Part shown: positions 33,559 to 43,885 of the stretch, in pieces
Layout of the letters: the number at the start of each line of letters is the position of its first letter
Position numbering within the stretch: position 1 is the stretch's first letter
Source of the DNA: Prostheceraeus crozeri
Taxonomy: Eukaryota; Platyhelminthes; Polycladida; Euryleptidae
Direction: 5' to 3'
Assembly: GCA_907163375.1 (NCBI GenBank)
Contig: CAJQUW010004768.1
Span: 10,001 to 74,000, forward strand
Length of the DNA: 64,000 bases
Translations under genes and position numbers: made by a program
Notes under the pieces: model-generated
Told to the model about the DNA's origin: nothing
The model's input: only the letters and a program-made list of their open reading frames with translations
Database searches by the model: none

Positions 33559-36500
33559 ATGAGGGCAATGGATCAGCGTTCTCGTCGCGCCCCCTGTGAG
33601 TACCCAGGAACCTTTCCTGGGGAAACCAATGATCCAACTAGCAAGCCGAATCACCAAGATCTCGACAACAGACAACTTACCGATACCAACACCTCCGTCC
33701 GGTCCGGCAACTTCCTAGATGTCAGCCCGGCTATTCACATCCTGACTATCAACGTCGAAGGCCTCTCCTACGCAAAAAGAGAACTACTGGGCTCCATCTC
33801 TGTGAAGCACAAAATCGACGTCCTCTGCCTTCAAGAGACACACATTGAAGATCATGCGCCTACCAGCCACTTGGAAATTTCCAACTTCGATCTTCTCAGT
33901 TTTTCTGGACACAAGAAACATGGCAGAGCCACATATGTACGCAGAGACATCGCTGACGCAGAGAGTATCGACAGCAGTGCATTCTGTGACACAATTCGAG
34001 TTGGCAGCTACAAAGTGACGAACGTCTACAAGCCTCCGCCAGAATCATGGACAACAGCTCCTCTTACTGCCTACCAGCATCCAGCTATATATGTGGGAGA
34101 CTTTAACAGCCACCACGCCATCTGGGGCTACGAGGTAGAAGATGAAAACGGCGCATGGCTAGAAAACTGGGCCTCTCAAACAAACTTAAGCCTAGTAATC
34201 GATCTCAAGCAACACGGCTCTTTCCACTCAGCACGCTGGAATCGAGACTATAACCCAGACTTGTGCTGGGTCACTGCCCCCAACGGCCAACCACTGCCAG
34301 CTCTGACAACGGTTCTCGAAAACTTCCCCAGAAGCCAACACCGCCCAATTCTCTAGCATGAGGGGATCCAAATACCTCTCTTGGAATCTCTCCCAAAGCC
34401 GAGGTGGAATTTCCGCAAGGCCAACTGGAACGAATTCGCTGTTCAACTTGACAAAAGTAGCCTACTGTACGCATTCCACATAACATCCCACTGTCAGAAG
34501 CTTACTCCAAGTTTAGTAATGCGATCTTTACAGCGGCAAAGAAAAGCGTGCCTAGAGGAGTCAGGCCACAGTACACACCATGCCTTGACAATGCCTGCAA
34601 GGAGCTTCTTGATGAATACGAAAGAACAGGCAATTCAGACGTCGCTGATCATCTTAACAACGCTCGTAAATTACGGTGGGAAGAAACAGTGAAGGACCTT
34701 GACCTCACTCATTGTAGCCGTAAAAGCTGGAATCTCATCCGAAAACTCAACAACGGACAACAGCGTGCATCGAATACAAGGCCAAGCGCGATGCCCAACC
34801 CCGTAGCCAAACGCACCGTGAATTTAGGAAAAGCTGCTCTTCAAAAAGAATATAAACGGGTTGTTAGCAATCAATGGCGCTTGTACAACCAGCAGACTAC
34901 AACAGATGACTCCAAAACTACAGAAATCACAGTGGAAGAGCTAACAACAGCATTAAACGCTCTAAAAAACGGGAAAGCAGCAGACTACGACAATGTTTAT
35001 CCAGAATTCCTCAAGAATGCAGGTCCTCGGACAATCAAATGGCTCTCACAGTTCCTGACGCGCTGCATAGCCGAACAGAACATCCCAAAACAGTGGAGGA
35101 AATCTAAAGTCATCGCTGTCCCCAAGCCAGGCAAAGACCCGTCTTCCGTGTAAAGCTATCGTCCGATTTCGCTGTTGTCTGTGACCTCCAAACTCTTAGA
35201 AAAAATTGTTCTCCGCCGAATCAGCCCCATCGTCGAAAGTGTCCTCGATACTACCCAAGCTGGTTTCAGAAAGGGAAGGAGTACCCAAGACCAAGTATTG
35301 GCTCTGACCACCCACATAGAAAATGGTTCCCAACGTAATCAGAAAACGGGAGCAATCTTCCTAGACCTTACAGCCGCCTAGGACACAGTGTGGCACAAAG
35401 GCCTTCTGGTCAAACTTTCGACGCATCTCCCGAAGTGGGCAGTAATGACTGTGGCAACGTTTTTGCAGAACAGGAGGTTCCGTGTTCATATAGGAAACCA
35501 GTGCAGCACCTGGAAAAAGCTAGTTATGGCCTGCCACAAGGCTCAGTACTGGCTCCCACTCTATTCAACCTTTACATAAACGACCTGCCGCCCACCAATA
35601 GTAGGAAGTTAATTTATGCAGATGATGTTTGCATTACCTACCAAGCAAAAGATTTTGACCGCCTGAACGAAGTTATGAACGCGGACGTAGAGCGAATAGC
35701 CAAATTCTGCAGCCTATGGCGACTTCAGCCGTCTCTCTCTAAGACAGTTTCGAGCGTCTTCCACCTACACAACGCCAGAAAGGATAAGGAGCTGGACATC
35801 ATTCTCAACAGCAGACGCCTAAAGCACGATCCCAACCCAGTCTACCTTGGTGTCACACTCGACAGAGCATTGACCTACAAAGTCCACCTACAGAAGACAT
35901 CAGCAATGCTCAGAACACGTAACAACCTGCTGAGTATGCTTGCTGGTACCACCTGGGGAACAAGTGCCAACACGCTCCGTACTTCAGCCCTTGCTCTCTG
36001 CTATTCCACGGCAAAGTACTGTTCGCCGGTGTGAAAAGACTCTCGTCACTGTGCTTCCATCTACACGCAACTGAACCAATCCATGAGAACAATAACTGGA
36101 GCGATCAGGAGTACTCAAACTGAGTGGCTCCCAGTTCTCTGCAACATTCCTCCACCAGCTATCCGCCGTATGACAGCGACGGCGCACCTGTTGCAGAAAG
36201 TCCAGACGATCCCGACCTTGCCGCTGAACGATGACCTCAACAATCCGCCGAGCCTGCGCCTGCGGTCATGCCACCCGGTATGGCGCAACAGACCACCAGC
36301 AACCTACGATCCCGCTCAAGCCTGGCGTGACAGGTGGCAGAAGTGCGAGGTCCACAATAAATCGCTGATTGACGATCCAACAACTAAAGTCCCGGGCTTT
36401 GACCTCCCCCGGGCCAAGTGGACACTCCTCAACCGGCTGAGGACGAACGCCGGGCCATGTCGCAGCTCCCTGCACCGCTGGGGTGCTCGTCAATCCCCGC

Positions 36501-36590
36501 TGTGCGACTGTGGTTAGACTCAGACTATGGCACATATCGTGAAGGACTGCCCTGTCACAGCTCTTAGTGACGGCATCGACGGCCTCTGAA
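33559..36590 (+). pseudogene. LINE-C ORF2
   Basis: APE endonuclease: ILTINVEGLSYAKREL, CLQETHIED, YVGDFNSHHAIWG, RSQHRPI. RT: RPISLLSVTSKLLEKIV, AGFRKGRSTQDQVL, IFLDLTAA then DTVWH, YGLPQGSVLAPTLFNLY, LIYADDVCITY. C-terminal CDCG then AHIVKDCP (zinc-binding). Breaks include a TAG at 34354, a frame change before 34548, stops at 35151 and 35379, a frame change near 35515, a TGA at 36032 and a TAG at 36515. The catalytic residues themselves survive. I place it in the Jockey/I group with modest certainty. Confidence 0.82.
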
Positions 36591-36640
36591 GTGCCCAGTA
36601 CTTGGCTGGCTAGTGTCCGTTTTTAATCAAACTTCCTTTT
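33559..36640 (+). mobile_element. LINE-C, Jockey/I-group non-LTR retrotransposon
   Basis: Endonuclease, RT and a C-terminal zinc-binding region in order, with higher GC than its neighbours. No ORF1 is visible, and the 5' end abuts a TIR-element fragment, so it is 5'-truncated. No polyA tail or target duplication was identified. Confidence 0.8.
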
Positions 36641-36723
36641 AAGTCTGAGCATGACTTTAATTTTATTTTTATGTGTCTTTTTTACAATCACATCTGTTCT
36701 GAGTTGTCTTGTCATGCATACGA

Positions 36724-36751
36724 ATATATATATATATATATATATATATTT
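36724..36751. repeat. (TA)n tract left of PLE1
   Basis: About 13 TA dinucleotides directly at the boundary of the first Penelope-like element. A matching tract bounds its other side. Confidence 0.85.
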
Positions 36752-36792
36752 TTTTTCAAAACCATCGTACTCAGGAGTGAGATTTTATTCCG

Positions 36793-36828
36793 GACATGTT
36801 TCGGTATTTGAGGTCATACCATCATCAG
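36793..36828 (-). ncRNA. Hammerhead core, inverted 5' copy of PLE1
   Basis: Mirror of 39308-39343: CUGAUGA, GGUAU/AUACC hairpin, GAAAC, AUGUC on the minus strand. Confidence 0.75.
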
Positions 36829-37121
36829 CGTTACAATCAAATGGTAAAAGCAGATACGAAATGGCTTATATACAAAACTGAAAAACTATGGTGAAATTTA
36901 CAAATGCAGTTTGATTGGGTGAGATCCACTCCTCTCGTTACCAAGTGTGTCAAAGTTGCTTTTGATCAATATCGTTTCTAGAATTTTAGGAAATTTTGTT
37001 CTACCGACGATGCTGAAATTCTCATCTGGTTCCAAAGTTCGCAAGATTCAAGGTTCCAGAAGCTCTCCAATCTTCCAAGTCTGCTATTCGCAAGGCTCAC
37101 AGAAAGACCTTACAGAAGAAT

Positions 37122-39238
37122 TTGGATGAGGCCAACAAAGATATAAGATCAAAATCTTACTTGGTGAGTGAATCTCTCAAGGCTTTTAGTGACAAAGAGA
37201 GGACTATTGTTCAGGCTATCCTGGAGCATAAAATGAAACATTTAAGAACTCGAATTGAAAGTCTTCACTCTCGTAAACTTTCATCTTTAGCAAAGAGTCA
37301 GAATCCTGTGATTCCTCCTTCTGATAGGAAGCACAGTGGCACCTCTGTCATTAATCTTTCTTCATACAATTTGTCAGATGAAGAAATAGAGATCTTGTCT
37401 CTCGGTCTGTCTATGTGTTGGCCTAGAACTAAAGTTAATATGAACATTCAGAAAGCTGAAGCTGAGTCCCTTGTGCACCAGCTCAATCTAATTGATTCCA
37501 AATTGATCACAGATGATTTTCTGAGCAAAATACGTAATGCTTTCAAAAGATATTTTTCTAGGAATGCTGTTCCTAAGATTTGGTTGAACAAAATCAAACG
37601 TCTTCGTGATTTATACCGTAAGAAAGACATTGTGATTTCAAAATTTGACAAAGGAAATGGATTCTCATAGATGATAAAGATACCTATTTGAAAAAGATGG
37701 GTTCCATCCTATCTGATTCCACCAAGTTTAAATTGTACGTCGTTGACAAGCGCTGTAAGAAAAATCCCTTCATTTTTGAAGAGGATAAATTCAACAGAAA
37801 ATTGGTTGAATTTGAAAAGAAAAACTACATTAGCAGGGCCATTCTGTCTAAAATCAAATCGTCTGGATCTCAGTCAGCGCGTCTTTATGGATTGCCGAAA
37901 GTTCATAAAAGTAATACTGACCCGCCCTACCGGCCGATTCTAAACATGAAAGATTCATATAAGAGCAATTTGTCGGAGTATCTTTGTCATCTATTGAAGC
38001 CATATTTACCAAAAACTTTTGTCATTAAAGACACGTTTGAGTTCGTTGATGAAATCAAAAAGTTTGATCTTGCTCAATTTGAAACTGCAGAAATGTGCAG
38101 TTTTGATGTGACGAACTTATTTGGTAACGTTCCCGTGTCCAAAACCATTGATCATATTTTGAGGTTAATTGATTTTGATAATTTCGACCTTTCTCGAACA
38201 GCTTTGAAAGAGTTGCTAAGTTTAGCGTGCGCCAACATTATTTTTTCTTTTAATGGCGATCTCTATACTCAGTTTGACGGTATGGCTATCGGCTCGAAGC
38301 TGAGTCCTACCGTGGCTGCTTTCGCCATGGACAGTATGGAGCGCAAATTCAAAAATTTTTCAGGCAACCAGCCGTTGTTTTACAAAAGATATGTCGACGA
38401 CTGTTTTTGCATTTTTCGTAATAGAAAAGAAATTGAGAATTTTCTTGAGTTTATCAATTCGTTGATCAACAGCATCAAATTTACTGTTGATTATCAGTCA
38501 GACGATTCCTTGAGGTTTTTAGATACAAAAGTAACCATTGATCATGGCGATTTATTTGTCTCTTTTGCATTTAAAGATACAAATACCGGAATGTATATTC
38601 CTTAGTCTGCAATGGCTCCTTTTTCTTATAAAGTAGCGGCTTTCCGCATTTGCTCTCACGAATTCATTAAAAATAACGTCATTGATGAAATTTTGAAATT
38701 CAGTCGGTTGAATGCCTACTCTGATAAGTTAATGCTGAAAATCAAAGATGAGGTTGAACGCAAGCCGAATAATAGACACACCGAGCATGAGAATGATCTA
38801 AAATTTATTCACTGGAATGTCCCTTTTCTTAGCAAGCGTGTCGAAGAGCTAAAGAAACGCATTTATACTGTCAATAAATCGTTACCTGAAAACTTGAAAA
38901 TTAGATTGAATTTCAGAACTCTGAAAACCCTTTATTTTTGTCAGAACGTTGATGCTATTTCGAGTGAGCTCAAATCTGATATTGTGTACCTTTACAGCTG
39001 TGATCGCTGCCAAATGCGATACGTTGGCGTTACAACACGCCATTTAGCCACTCGGATAAACGAGCACATTTCTGGTACAGAGATATCTATGCACGTGCAC
39101 AATCCGTCACGTGAGAATTTCAGCATCGTCGGTAGAACAAAATTTCCTAAAATTCTAGAAACGATATTGATCAAAAGCAACTTTGACACACTTGGTAACG
39201 AGAGGAGTGGATCTCACCCAATCAAACTGCATTTGTAA
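37122..39238 (+). pseudogene. PLE1 polyprotein: Penelope RT and GIY-YIG endonuclease
   Basis: An N-terminal helical region leads into DIVISKFDKGNG. RT motifs: YGLPKVHK, YRPILNMKDS, CSFDVTNLFGNVPVS (catalytic Asp), DGMAIGSKLSPTVAAFAM and FYKRYVDDCFCIF (YVDD). The C-terminal endonuclease reads VYLYSCDRCQMRYVGVTTRH, then ATRINEH, the GIY-YIG fold that nicks target DNA to prime reverse transcription. The frame may open upstream of 37122, as coding sequence continues there. About two interruptions (near 37670 and 38604) break an otherwise complete protein. Confidence 0.88.
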
Positions 39239-39307
39239 ATTTCACCATAGTTTTTCAGTTTTGTATATAAGCCATTTCGTATCTGCTTTTACCATTTGAT
39301 TGTAACG

Positions 39308-39343
39308 CTGATGATGGTATGACCTCAAATACCGAAACATGTC
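39308..39343 (+). ncRNA. Hammerhead ribozyme core in PLE1 3' end
   Basis: CUGAUGA (39308-39314), stem II GGUAU/AUACC, GAAAC (39334-39338), AUGUC. Stem III would be the self-complementary ACAUGU, as in dimeric hammerheads known from PLEs. Stem I is weak (CG/CG plus scattered pairs). Confidence 0.8.
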
Positions 39344-39412
39344 CGGAATAAAATCTCACTCCTGAGTACGATGGTTTTGAAAAATATTACCCTGGGCGAT
39401 CTTTCTTTGAAA

Positions 39413-39437
39413 TATATATATATATATATATATATAT
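39413..39437. repeat. (TA)n tract between PLE1 and PLE2
   Basis: About 12 TA units at the joint of the two PLE copies. Confidence 0.85.
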
Positions 39438-39470
39438 TTTGAAAGAAGAACAACTATGTTTCTATCAACC

Positions 39471-39508
39471 GAACATGTTTCGGAATGTAATGATCATTCC
39501 ATCTTCAG
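39471..39508 (-). ncRNA. Hammerhead core, inverted 5' copy of PLE2
   Basis: Mirror of 40187-40223 on the minus strand: CUGAAGA, GGAAUG hairpin, GAAAC, AUGUU. Confidence 0.75.
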
Positions 39509-39674
39509 CGGTACAGGAATCCGATAAAACAACAGAAGTAAGCTTATATACAGATCAGCGTAAAATGCAAGAACCGATATCCATCAAATATGACGTGTAA
39601 AACTATGATGCTATGTACAGGCGAAAAAATTCATAGATAGCAAACATAAGCAACTTAAAAGACGCATAAACGAG

Positions 39675-40052
39675 TTGAATGAGAAATTGCAGAATGTGAA
39701 AATTTACTTGGCTTTCAAAACCAATAAAGTTTTGAACCATTTCAATAACAAAGATCGCATTTCGTTTGGCTTGAAATCGAATGTTACATATTTGTATACT
39801 TGTGATCGCTGTCAAATGCGATACATTGGTGCAACCAAGCTCCACTTAGCCACTCGAATCAGCGAGCATTTGAAAGCCTATCCCGTAGCCACTGAAATCT
39901 CTTTACATGAGCACCATCCTAAAGCTGAAAATTTCTCTATTATCGGTGCATCAGCCTATCCTCTTAACTTGGAGTCTATTCTTCTGAAAGAAAATATCGA
40001 TATGCAATCTAATGAAAGGAATGGCTCAGTGCCCTTGCACTTGAATTTGTGA
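39675..40052 (+). pseudogene. PLE2 GIY-YIG endonuclease remnant
   Basis: The 125-aa frame reads VTYLYTCDRCQMRYIGATKL, then ATRISEH and SLHEHHP, closely like the PLE1 endonuclease. The GIY-YIG pair is present as YLY and YIG. No reverse transcriptase precedes it, so it could not move by itself. Confidence 0.85.
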
Positions 40053-40186
40053 TTTTCATGACGTCATTTTTAGCCTGTACATAGCATCATAGTTTTACAC
40101 GTCATATTTGATGGATATCGGTTCTTCCATTTTACGCCAATCTGTATATAAGCTTACTTCTGTTGTTTTATCGGATTCCTGTACCG

Positions 40187-40223
40187 CTGAAGATGGAATG
40201 ATCATTACATTCCGAAACATGTT
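40187..40223 (+). ncRNA. Hammerhead ribozyme core in PLE2 3' end
   Basis: ACCG, CUGAAGA (40187-40193), stem II GGAAUG/CAUUCC, GAAAC (40214-40218), AUGUU, CGGU. Stem I ACCG/CGGU pairs fully; stem III is the self-complementary ACAUGU; the cleavage triplet would be GUU. Confidence 0.8.
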
Positions 40224-40311
40224 CGGTTGATAGAAACATAGTTGTTCTTCTTTCAAAATATGTTAAAATTGGGCACGTTATGTCTGAATATATAAATATA
40301 TTTATATACTT

Positions 40312-40312
<1 letters not shown>

Positions 40313-40393
<81 letters not shown>

Positions 40394-40415
40394 ATATATA
40401 TATATATATGTATAT
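40313..40415. repeat. (TA)n tract left of the 1,218-bp array
   Basis: About 50 TA units with two TATG variants. Marks the left end of the array, as the tract at 53839-53897 marks the right end. Confidence 0.9.
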
Positions 40416-40458
40416 GAAAATAATAGCCCTAAGGAAGGCAATCAAAACTAAGGATATA

Positions 40459-40503
40459 AATCCCGACCGGTTTCAGTCCTTTTCTTGGACTTCTCAAGGG
40501 ATT
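40459..40503 (-). ncRNA. Hammerhead variant, array end of unit A
   Basis: AAUCCC, UUGAGA, AGUCC hairpin GGACU, GAAAC, CGGUC, GGGAUU. Stem I has six pairs (AAUCCC/GGGAUU), stem II five, stem III is the self-complementary ACCGGU and the triplet is GUC. The core is UUGAGAAG where CUGAUGAG is canonical. Confidence 0.65.
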
Positions 40504-40907
40504 AATGATCATATTTTTGAAATTCAGCACAAGTTCATATCATGTCTAATGTTTACATAGAGATGTATACAAGGTGTTTCAAAAGTAGGCTAACAGTTGA
40601 TTTTGCCCTAGGAAATCTATGTTGACCGTTCTATTGGCGATTTACACCTGAATCAGTCGATGGATATCCATGATCAGTCCAACATGAGCCATAGACTTCG
40701 AAGTAATTGCTACTATCATTTAGAAGTCTATGCAGTAGCATTCCATTGGCAAAGGAATTTTGAAATCTATCATGGACAAGATATAGCACCAATCTGACAT
40801 TACGTACATGGATATGTTCAATTAATTTGATTTGAATCAAACACTGTTAGTTTGACTTGAAGTGAATTAAACAAGCTTGAAGCTTTTTTGAATTTGCTGC
40901 TTCTGTC

Positions 40908-41972
40908 ATGTCAGGTCATCTAAAAGATGATCAGAGAAAATGGATTTTGAAATCCTTTTGGAAAAACAAGAATGCTGAAAAGGTGCGAATGGAATGGAGA
41001 GATGCCTTTCACAGCAATCCTCCATCAAGATTTGCTATTTATCGCATTCGAGATAAATTTGAAAAGACCGGTTCGGTAGAGAATGCACCGAAGTCAGGAC
41101 GCCCTCGATCAGTTTCAATAACATCAAACGAGGAGCTAGTGGCCCAAACATTTGTTCAAAGTCCGAAGAAGTCAACAAGAAGAGCCTCATTGGAGTTGGA
41201 CATTTCTCTAAGCTCTACTTGGAGACTGATGAGGAAAGTTGAGTTGAAACCATACCGACCCAGACTGTTGCAGCACCTTCTACCGGATGATGCTGAACGA
41301 CGCTTGCAGTTTGCTGTGCTCATGTTGTCGGAAATTCGGGAGAACCCAGATTTGCTTGACAAGATAGTTTGGTCTGACGAAGCCAGTTTCAAACTATCAG
41401 GTCACGTAAATAGACATAACTGTCTCTACTGGTTCCCCGAAAATCCGCACATGGTATCAACAAATGAGCTGAACCAGCCTGGCTTAACCGTCTGGGCCGG
41501 TATGTCAAGCAACGGTGTGATTGGGCCAGTATTTTTTGAAAGAACTGTGACGGCTGAGGTGTACCTTCAAATGCTCCAATCCTTTGCGATTCCTGAGATG
41601 CAGTCATTGAACAACTTCAATGAGCTGTACTTTCAGCAGAATGGTGCACCAGCGCATTTTGCAGTGAGTGTCAGAAGCTATCTGAATGACACTTTTCCAG
41701 GAAAGTGGATCGGGAGATGTGGTAGCATCCTTTGGCCTCCTCGCTCTCCCGATCTAACTCCGATGGACTTTTTCTTTTGGGGCGTTGTAAAGGAGAAAGT
41801 GTACGGACGAAAACCTCACACACTTTCTCAACTCCGCTCCTACATCACAGATGCCTGTCAAGAGATCAGTGATGACAGGAACTTATGCAGAACTGTGTGC
41901 CACAGTGTGGCCGAAAGACTACAAGAATGTGCCGATGTCCATGGTGGACATTTTGAGCATTTGCGTTCGTGA
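40908..41972 (+). CDS. DD41D (rosa/Visitor-like) mariner transposase, catalytic Asp replaced
   Basis: The 354-aa frame is open. N-terminal helix-turn-helix regions (RFAIYRIRDKFEKTGSVEN and the AT-hook-like SGRPRSVS) are followed by the catalytic core: VWSDEASFKL (first Asp), YFQQNGAPAH (second position, Asn where QQDGAP is normal) and PRSPDLTPMDFFFWG (third Asp, 41 residues on). The spacing assigns it to DD41D. With Asn at the second site this copy should be catalytically dead, although TIRs and frame are fresh. The real start is probably the ATG at 40908. Confidence 0.88.
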   Translation: MSGHLKDDQRKWILKSFWKNKNAEKVRMEWRDAFHSNPPSRFAIYRIRDKFEKTGSVENAPKSGRPRSVSITSNEELVAQTFVQSPKKSTRRASLELDISLSSTWRLMRKVELKPYRPRLLQHLLPDDAERRLQFAVLMLSEIRENPDLLDKIVWSDEASFKLSGHVNRHNCLYWFPENPHMVSTNELNQPGLTVWAGMSSNGVIGPVFFERTVTAEVYLQMLQSFAIPEMQSLNNFNELYFQQNGAPAHFAVSVRSYLNDTFPGKWIGRCGSILWPPRSPDLTPMDFFFWGVVKEKVYGRKPHTLSQLRSYITDACQEISDDRNLCRTVCHSVAERLQECADVHGGHFEHLRS

Positions 41973-42086
41973 ATTTTTGCAACTTTAAGTTGATTAATTT
42001 TTTGATATGTTGAATAGGCCTTGGTTATTCATTTGTTCATTTTTTTGTTAGGAAACCAAGCAAACAAAATGGTAGTTGTTTTAATG

Positions 42087-42160
42087 TTAATACCTTTATT
42101 AATTTCAGCCTCCTCTAGGCCATCGTCAGAAGCTTCTGACGATGGTCTAAGAGGAGGATG
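42087..42160. repeat. Foldback of two inverted hammerhead cores inside the mariner
   Basis: CCTCCTCTAGGCCATCGTCA faces its near-complement, centred on AAGCTT (42109-42157). On the minus strand one side reads CUGACGA (42123-42129), stem II GGCCU/AGGCU, GAAA (42103-42106), with self-complementary stem III AUUAAU and triplet ending A. The plus-strand side has GGAA in place of GAAA. It probably entered the mariner as part of another insertion; direct repeats of 'ATGTCAGCTGTTCTTCCTTC' (near 42188 and 42275) follow. Confidence 0.6.
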
Positions 42161-42643
42161 GAATTAACAAAGGTGAAGGACATTTGGATGTCAGCTGTTC
42201 TTCCTTCTTCGCCTCCATGTCTTGTGTTGACGACAGCGTCTTCGTGCACCAGGCTGAGGGGCGCGGAGGACATTCGAATGTCAGCTGTTCTTCCTTCTCC
42301 GCAGTAACACTGAAACGACTACTATCTTGTTTACATGGTTTCCTAATAATTTTTTTTTGATAGATGTTGGATAGTTATTCGACTTCTCATGATCGGTATA
42401 GATTCAAATTGGGTTGTAGTGAAATATGTAGGCATGAAAACACTGGAGATCATGAGATATTTTAATATGATTTACGCGATGTCAAAGAGTATTGAATTTT
42501 TGCCCCTTACGAATACAAGGCATATTAGCTATCTGTGGCATCGTGAAAAAGATTATTATGACATAGCTTATTAATCTATAGCATTAAGACATAGCTTTTC
42601 AAGGCCAATTTCTACTGTTAGCCTACTTTTGAAACACCTTGTA

Positions 42644-43654
42644 TATAATGTTGTTAGGAATGTTATGTTAGTAAAATGTTCTAGGAAATATCTTTTGATC
42701 ATAGAAGGCTGATTTCCTATTAAAATAATGCGGCCTATTAAAGTTATTCATATAACGAGCACTATATTCCTCTGATTTTCTCCAATCTCTTTGATCGCGT
42801 TCCGGTATTCTCCAATTACGGCATAATTGTTTGCAGATCATGTTAGAGTTCTGGTTTCTTCTATGAAAGTGATTTTGTTTCGTGTTAAATCTGCTATCAT
42901 TAGAACAATTCTTATGAGATCGAAATTTAAAATTCGTCGGCTTGTAAATAAATTTGTTTTCGCTGTTAATAGTTATTAAATGTTTGTCTGAATTAAAAAA
43001 CAATCTTTTGTTCTCCCAAATAGCACAGCTTTTTTCTTCTTCACCATTAATTATTTCTCTTCATTGATTTTCTCGGAGATCTGCTTCTTCGCTGTCATAA
43101 TGTTCATTTAAATATTCAATCATTTCATTGTCTATTTCTTCCACAATCTTTGCTTTGATATCTGCTGTCAGTCTAAGTCTTTTAATTTCATATTCGCATT
43201 CCTTCATACACAGTTCTTTTCGAAGTTCTCTTTCTTGATCACTATGTTGAGCCACCGGGTTTTTAAACAATTTCCTCGGAATTCTTACATTTTTGTCATT
43301 CATAGCCTGCTCATAAATTTCTGCGATTGATCTATTTTTGATGGCCTCGTAATAGGCAAATTTTCTTCGATTGATCTTCTTATTCCAATCCAACGTCGGG
43401 ATGGAAATTCTTGACAATTTTTTAGACACATTAGTGATATCCACTTTTATTTCATTTTTGAGTTTTTGCATACCTTTCGTTTCGCTTTTTATGTCATTCA
43501 AATCCAGCTTGATATCTAACTGGAATGTACTCAAAAGTCTGTACAAAGTATTTACCGTTGAAGTTAGCCCACTGATTTTATTTTCTATCATTTCCATTTT
43601 ATCATAGAGAACTTGAGCTTTATCCTGTGAAGGTTGCTTCCATCGGGTATCCAT
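42644..43654 (-). pseudogene. Array unit A frame, one stop
   Basis: Same protein as units B and E from the ATG at 43654 (MDTRWKQPSQDKAQVL). One TGA stands where the others have a Trp codon (near 43060), leaving the C-terminal part as a separate frame (42668-43003). Otherwise almost identical, so the stop is recent. Confidence 0.75.
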
Positions 43655-43750
43655 TTTTGTCAAAAACAATTAAAAAAGGGGATATCCAAAAATGGCAATA
43701 AATATATGAAAATAATAGCCCGAAGGAAGGCAATCAAAACTAAGGATATA

Positions 43751-43795
43751 AATCCCGACCGGTTTCAGTCCTTTTCTTGGACTTCTCAAGGGATT
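43751..43795 (-). ncRNA. Hammerhead variant between units A and B
   Basis: Identical in layout to the motif at 40459-40503, 1,218 bp away in unit coordinates. Confidence 0.65.
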
Positions 43796-43885
43796 AATGA
43801 TTATATTTTTGAAATTCAGCACAAGTTCATATCATGTCTAATGTTTACATAGAGATGTATATATAATGTTGTTAGGAATGTTATG

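Larger units (their letters stand above)
36752..39412 (+). mobile_element. Penelope-like element 1 (PLE1)
   Basis: The 3' terminal sequence (39130-39396) is present in inverted form at the 5' end (36752-37022), the pseudo-LTR layout common in PLEs. Both copies hold a hammerhead core. (TA)n lies on both sides (36724-36751 and 39413-39437). The coding part has a Penelope RT and a GIY-YIG endonuclease. It looks close to whole, with about two breaks. Confidence 0.88.
39438..40256 (+). mobile_element. Penelope-like element 2 (PLE2), 5'-truncated
   Basis: A 3' block (about 40075-40256) recurs inverted at 39438-39622, each with a hammerhead core. Only the endonuclease end of the protein is left between them. 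It lies head-to-tail after PLE1, but its sequence is clearly a different family. Confidence 0.85.
40570..42641 (+). mobile_element. DD41D mariner-type element in array unit A
   Basis: The TIRs CAAGGTGTTTCAAAAGTAGG (extending to 28 bp) are identical at both ends. TA flanks both sides (40568-40569 and 42642-42643). Other units read straight through this site ('gatgtatatataatg' at 43855), so the empty site is known. Perfect TIRs imply a recent insertion, after the array formed. Confidence 0.92.
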
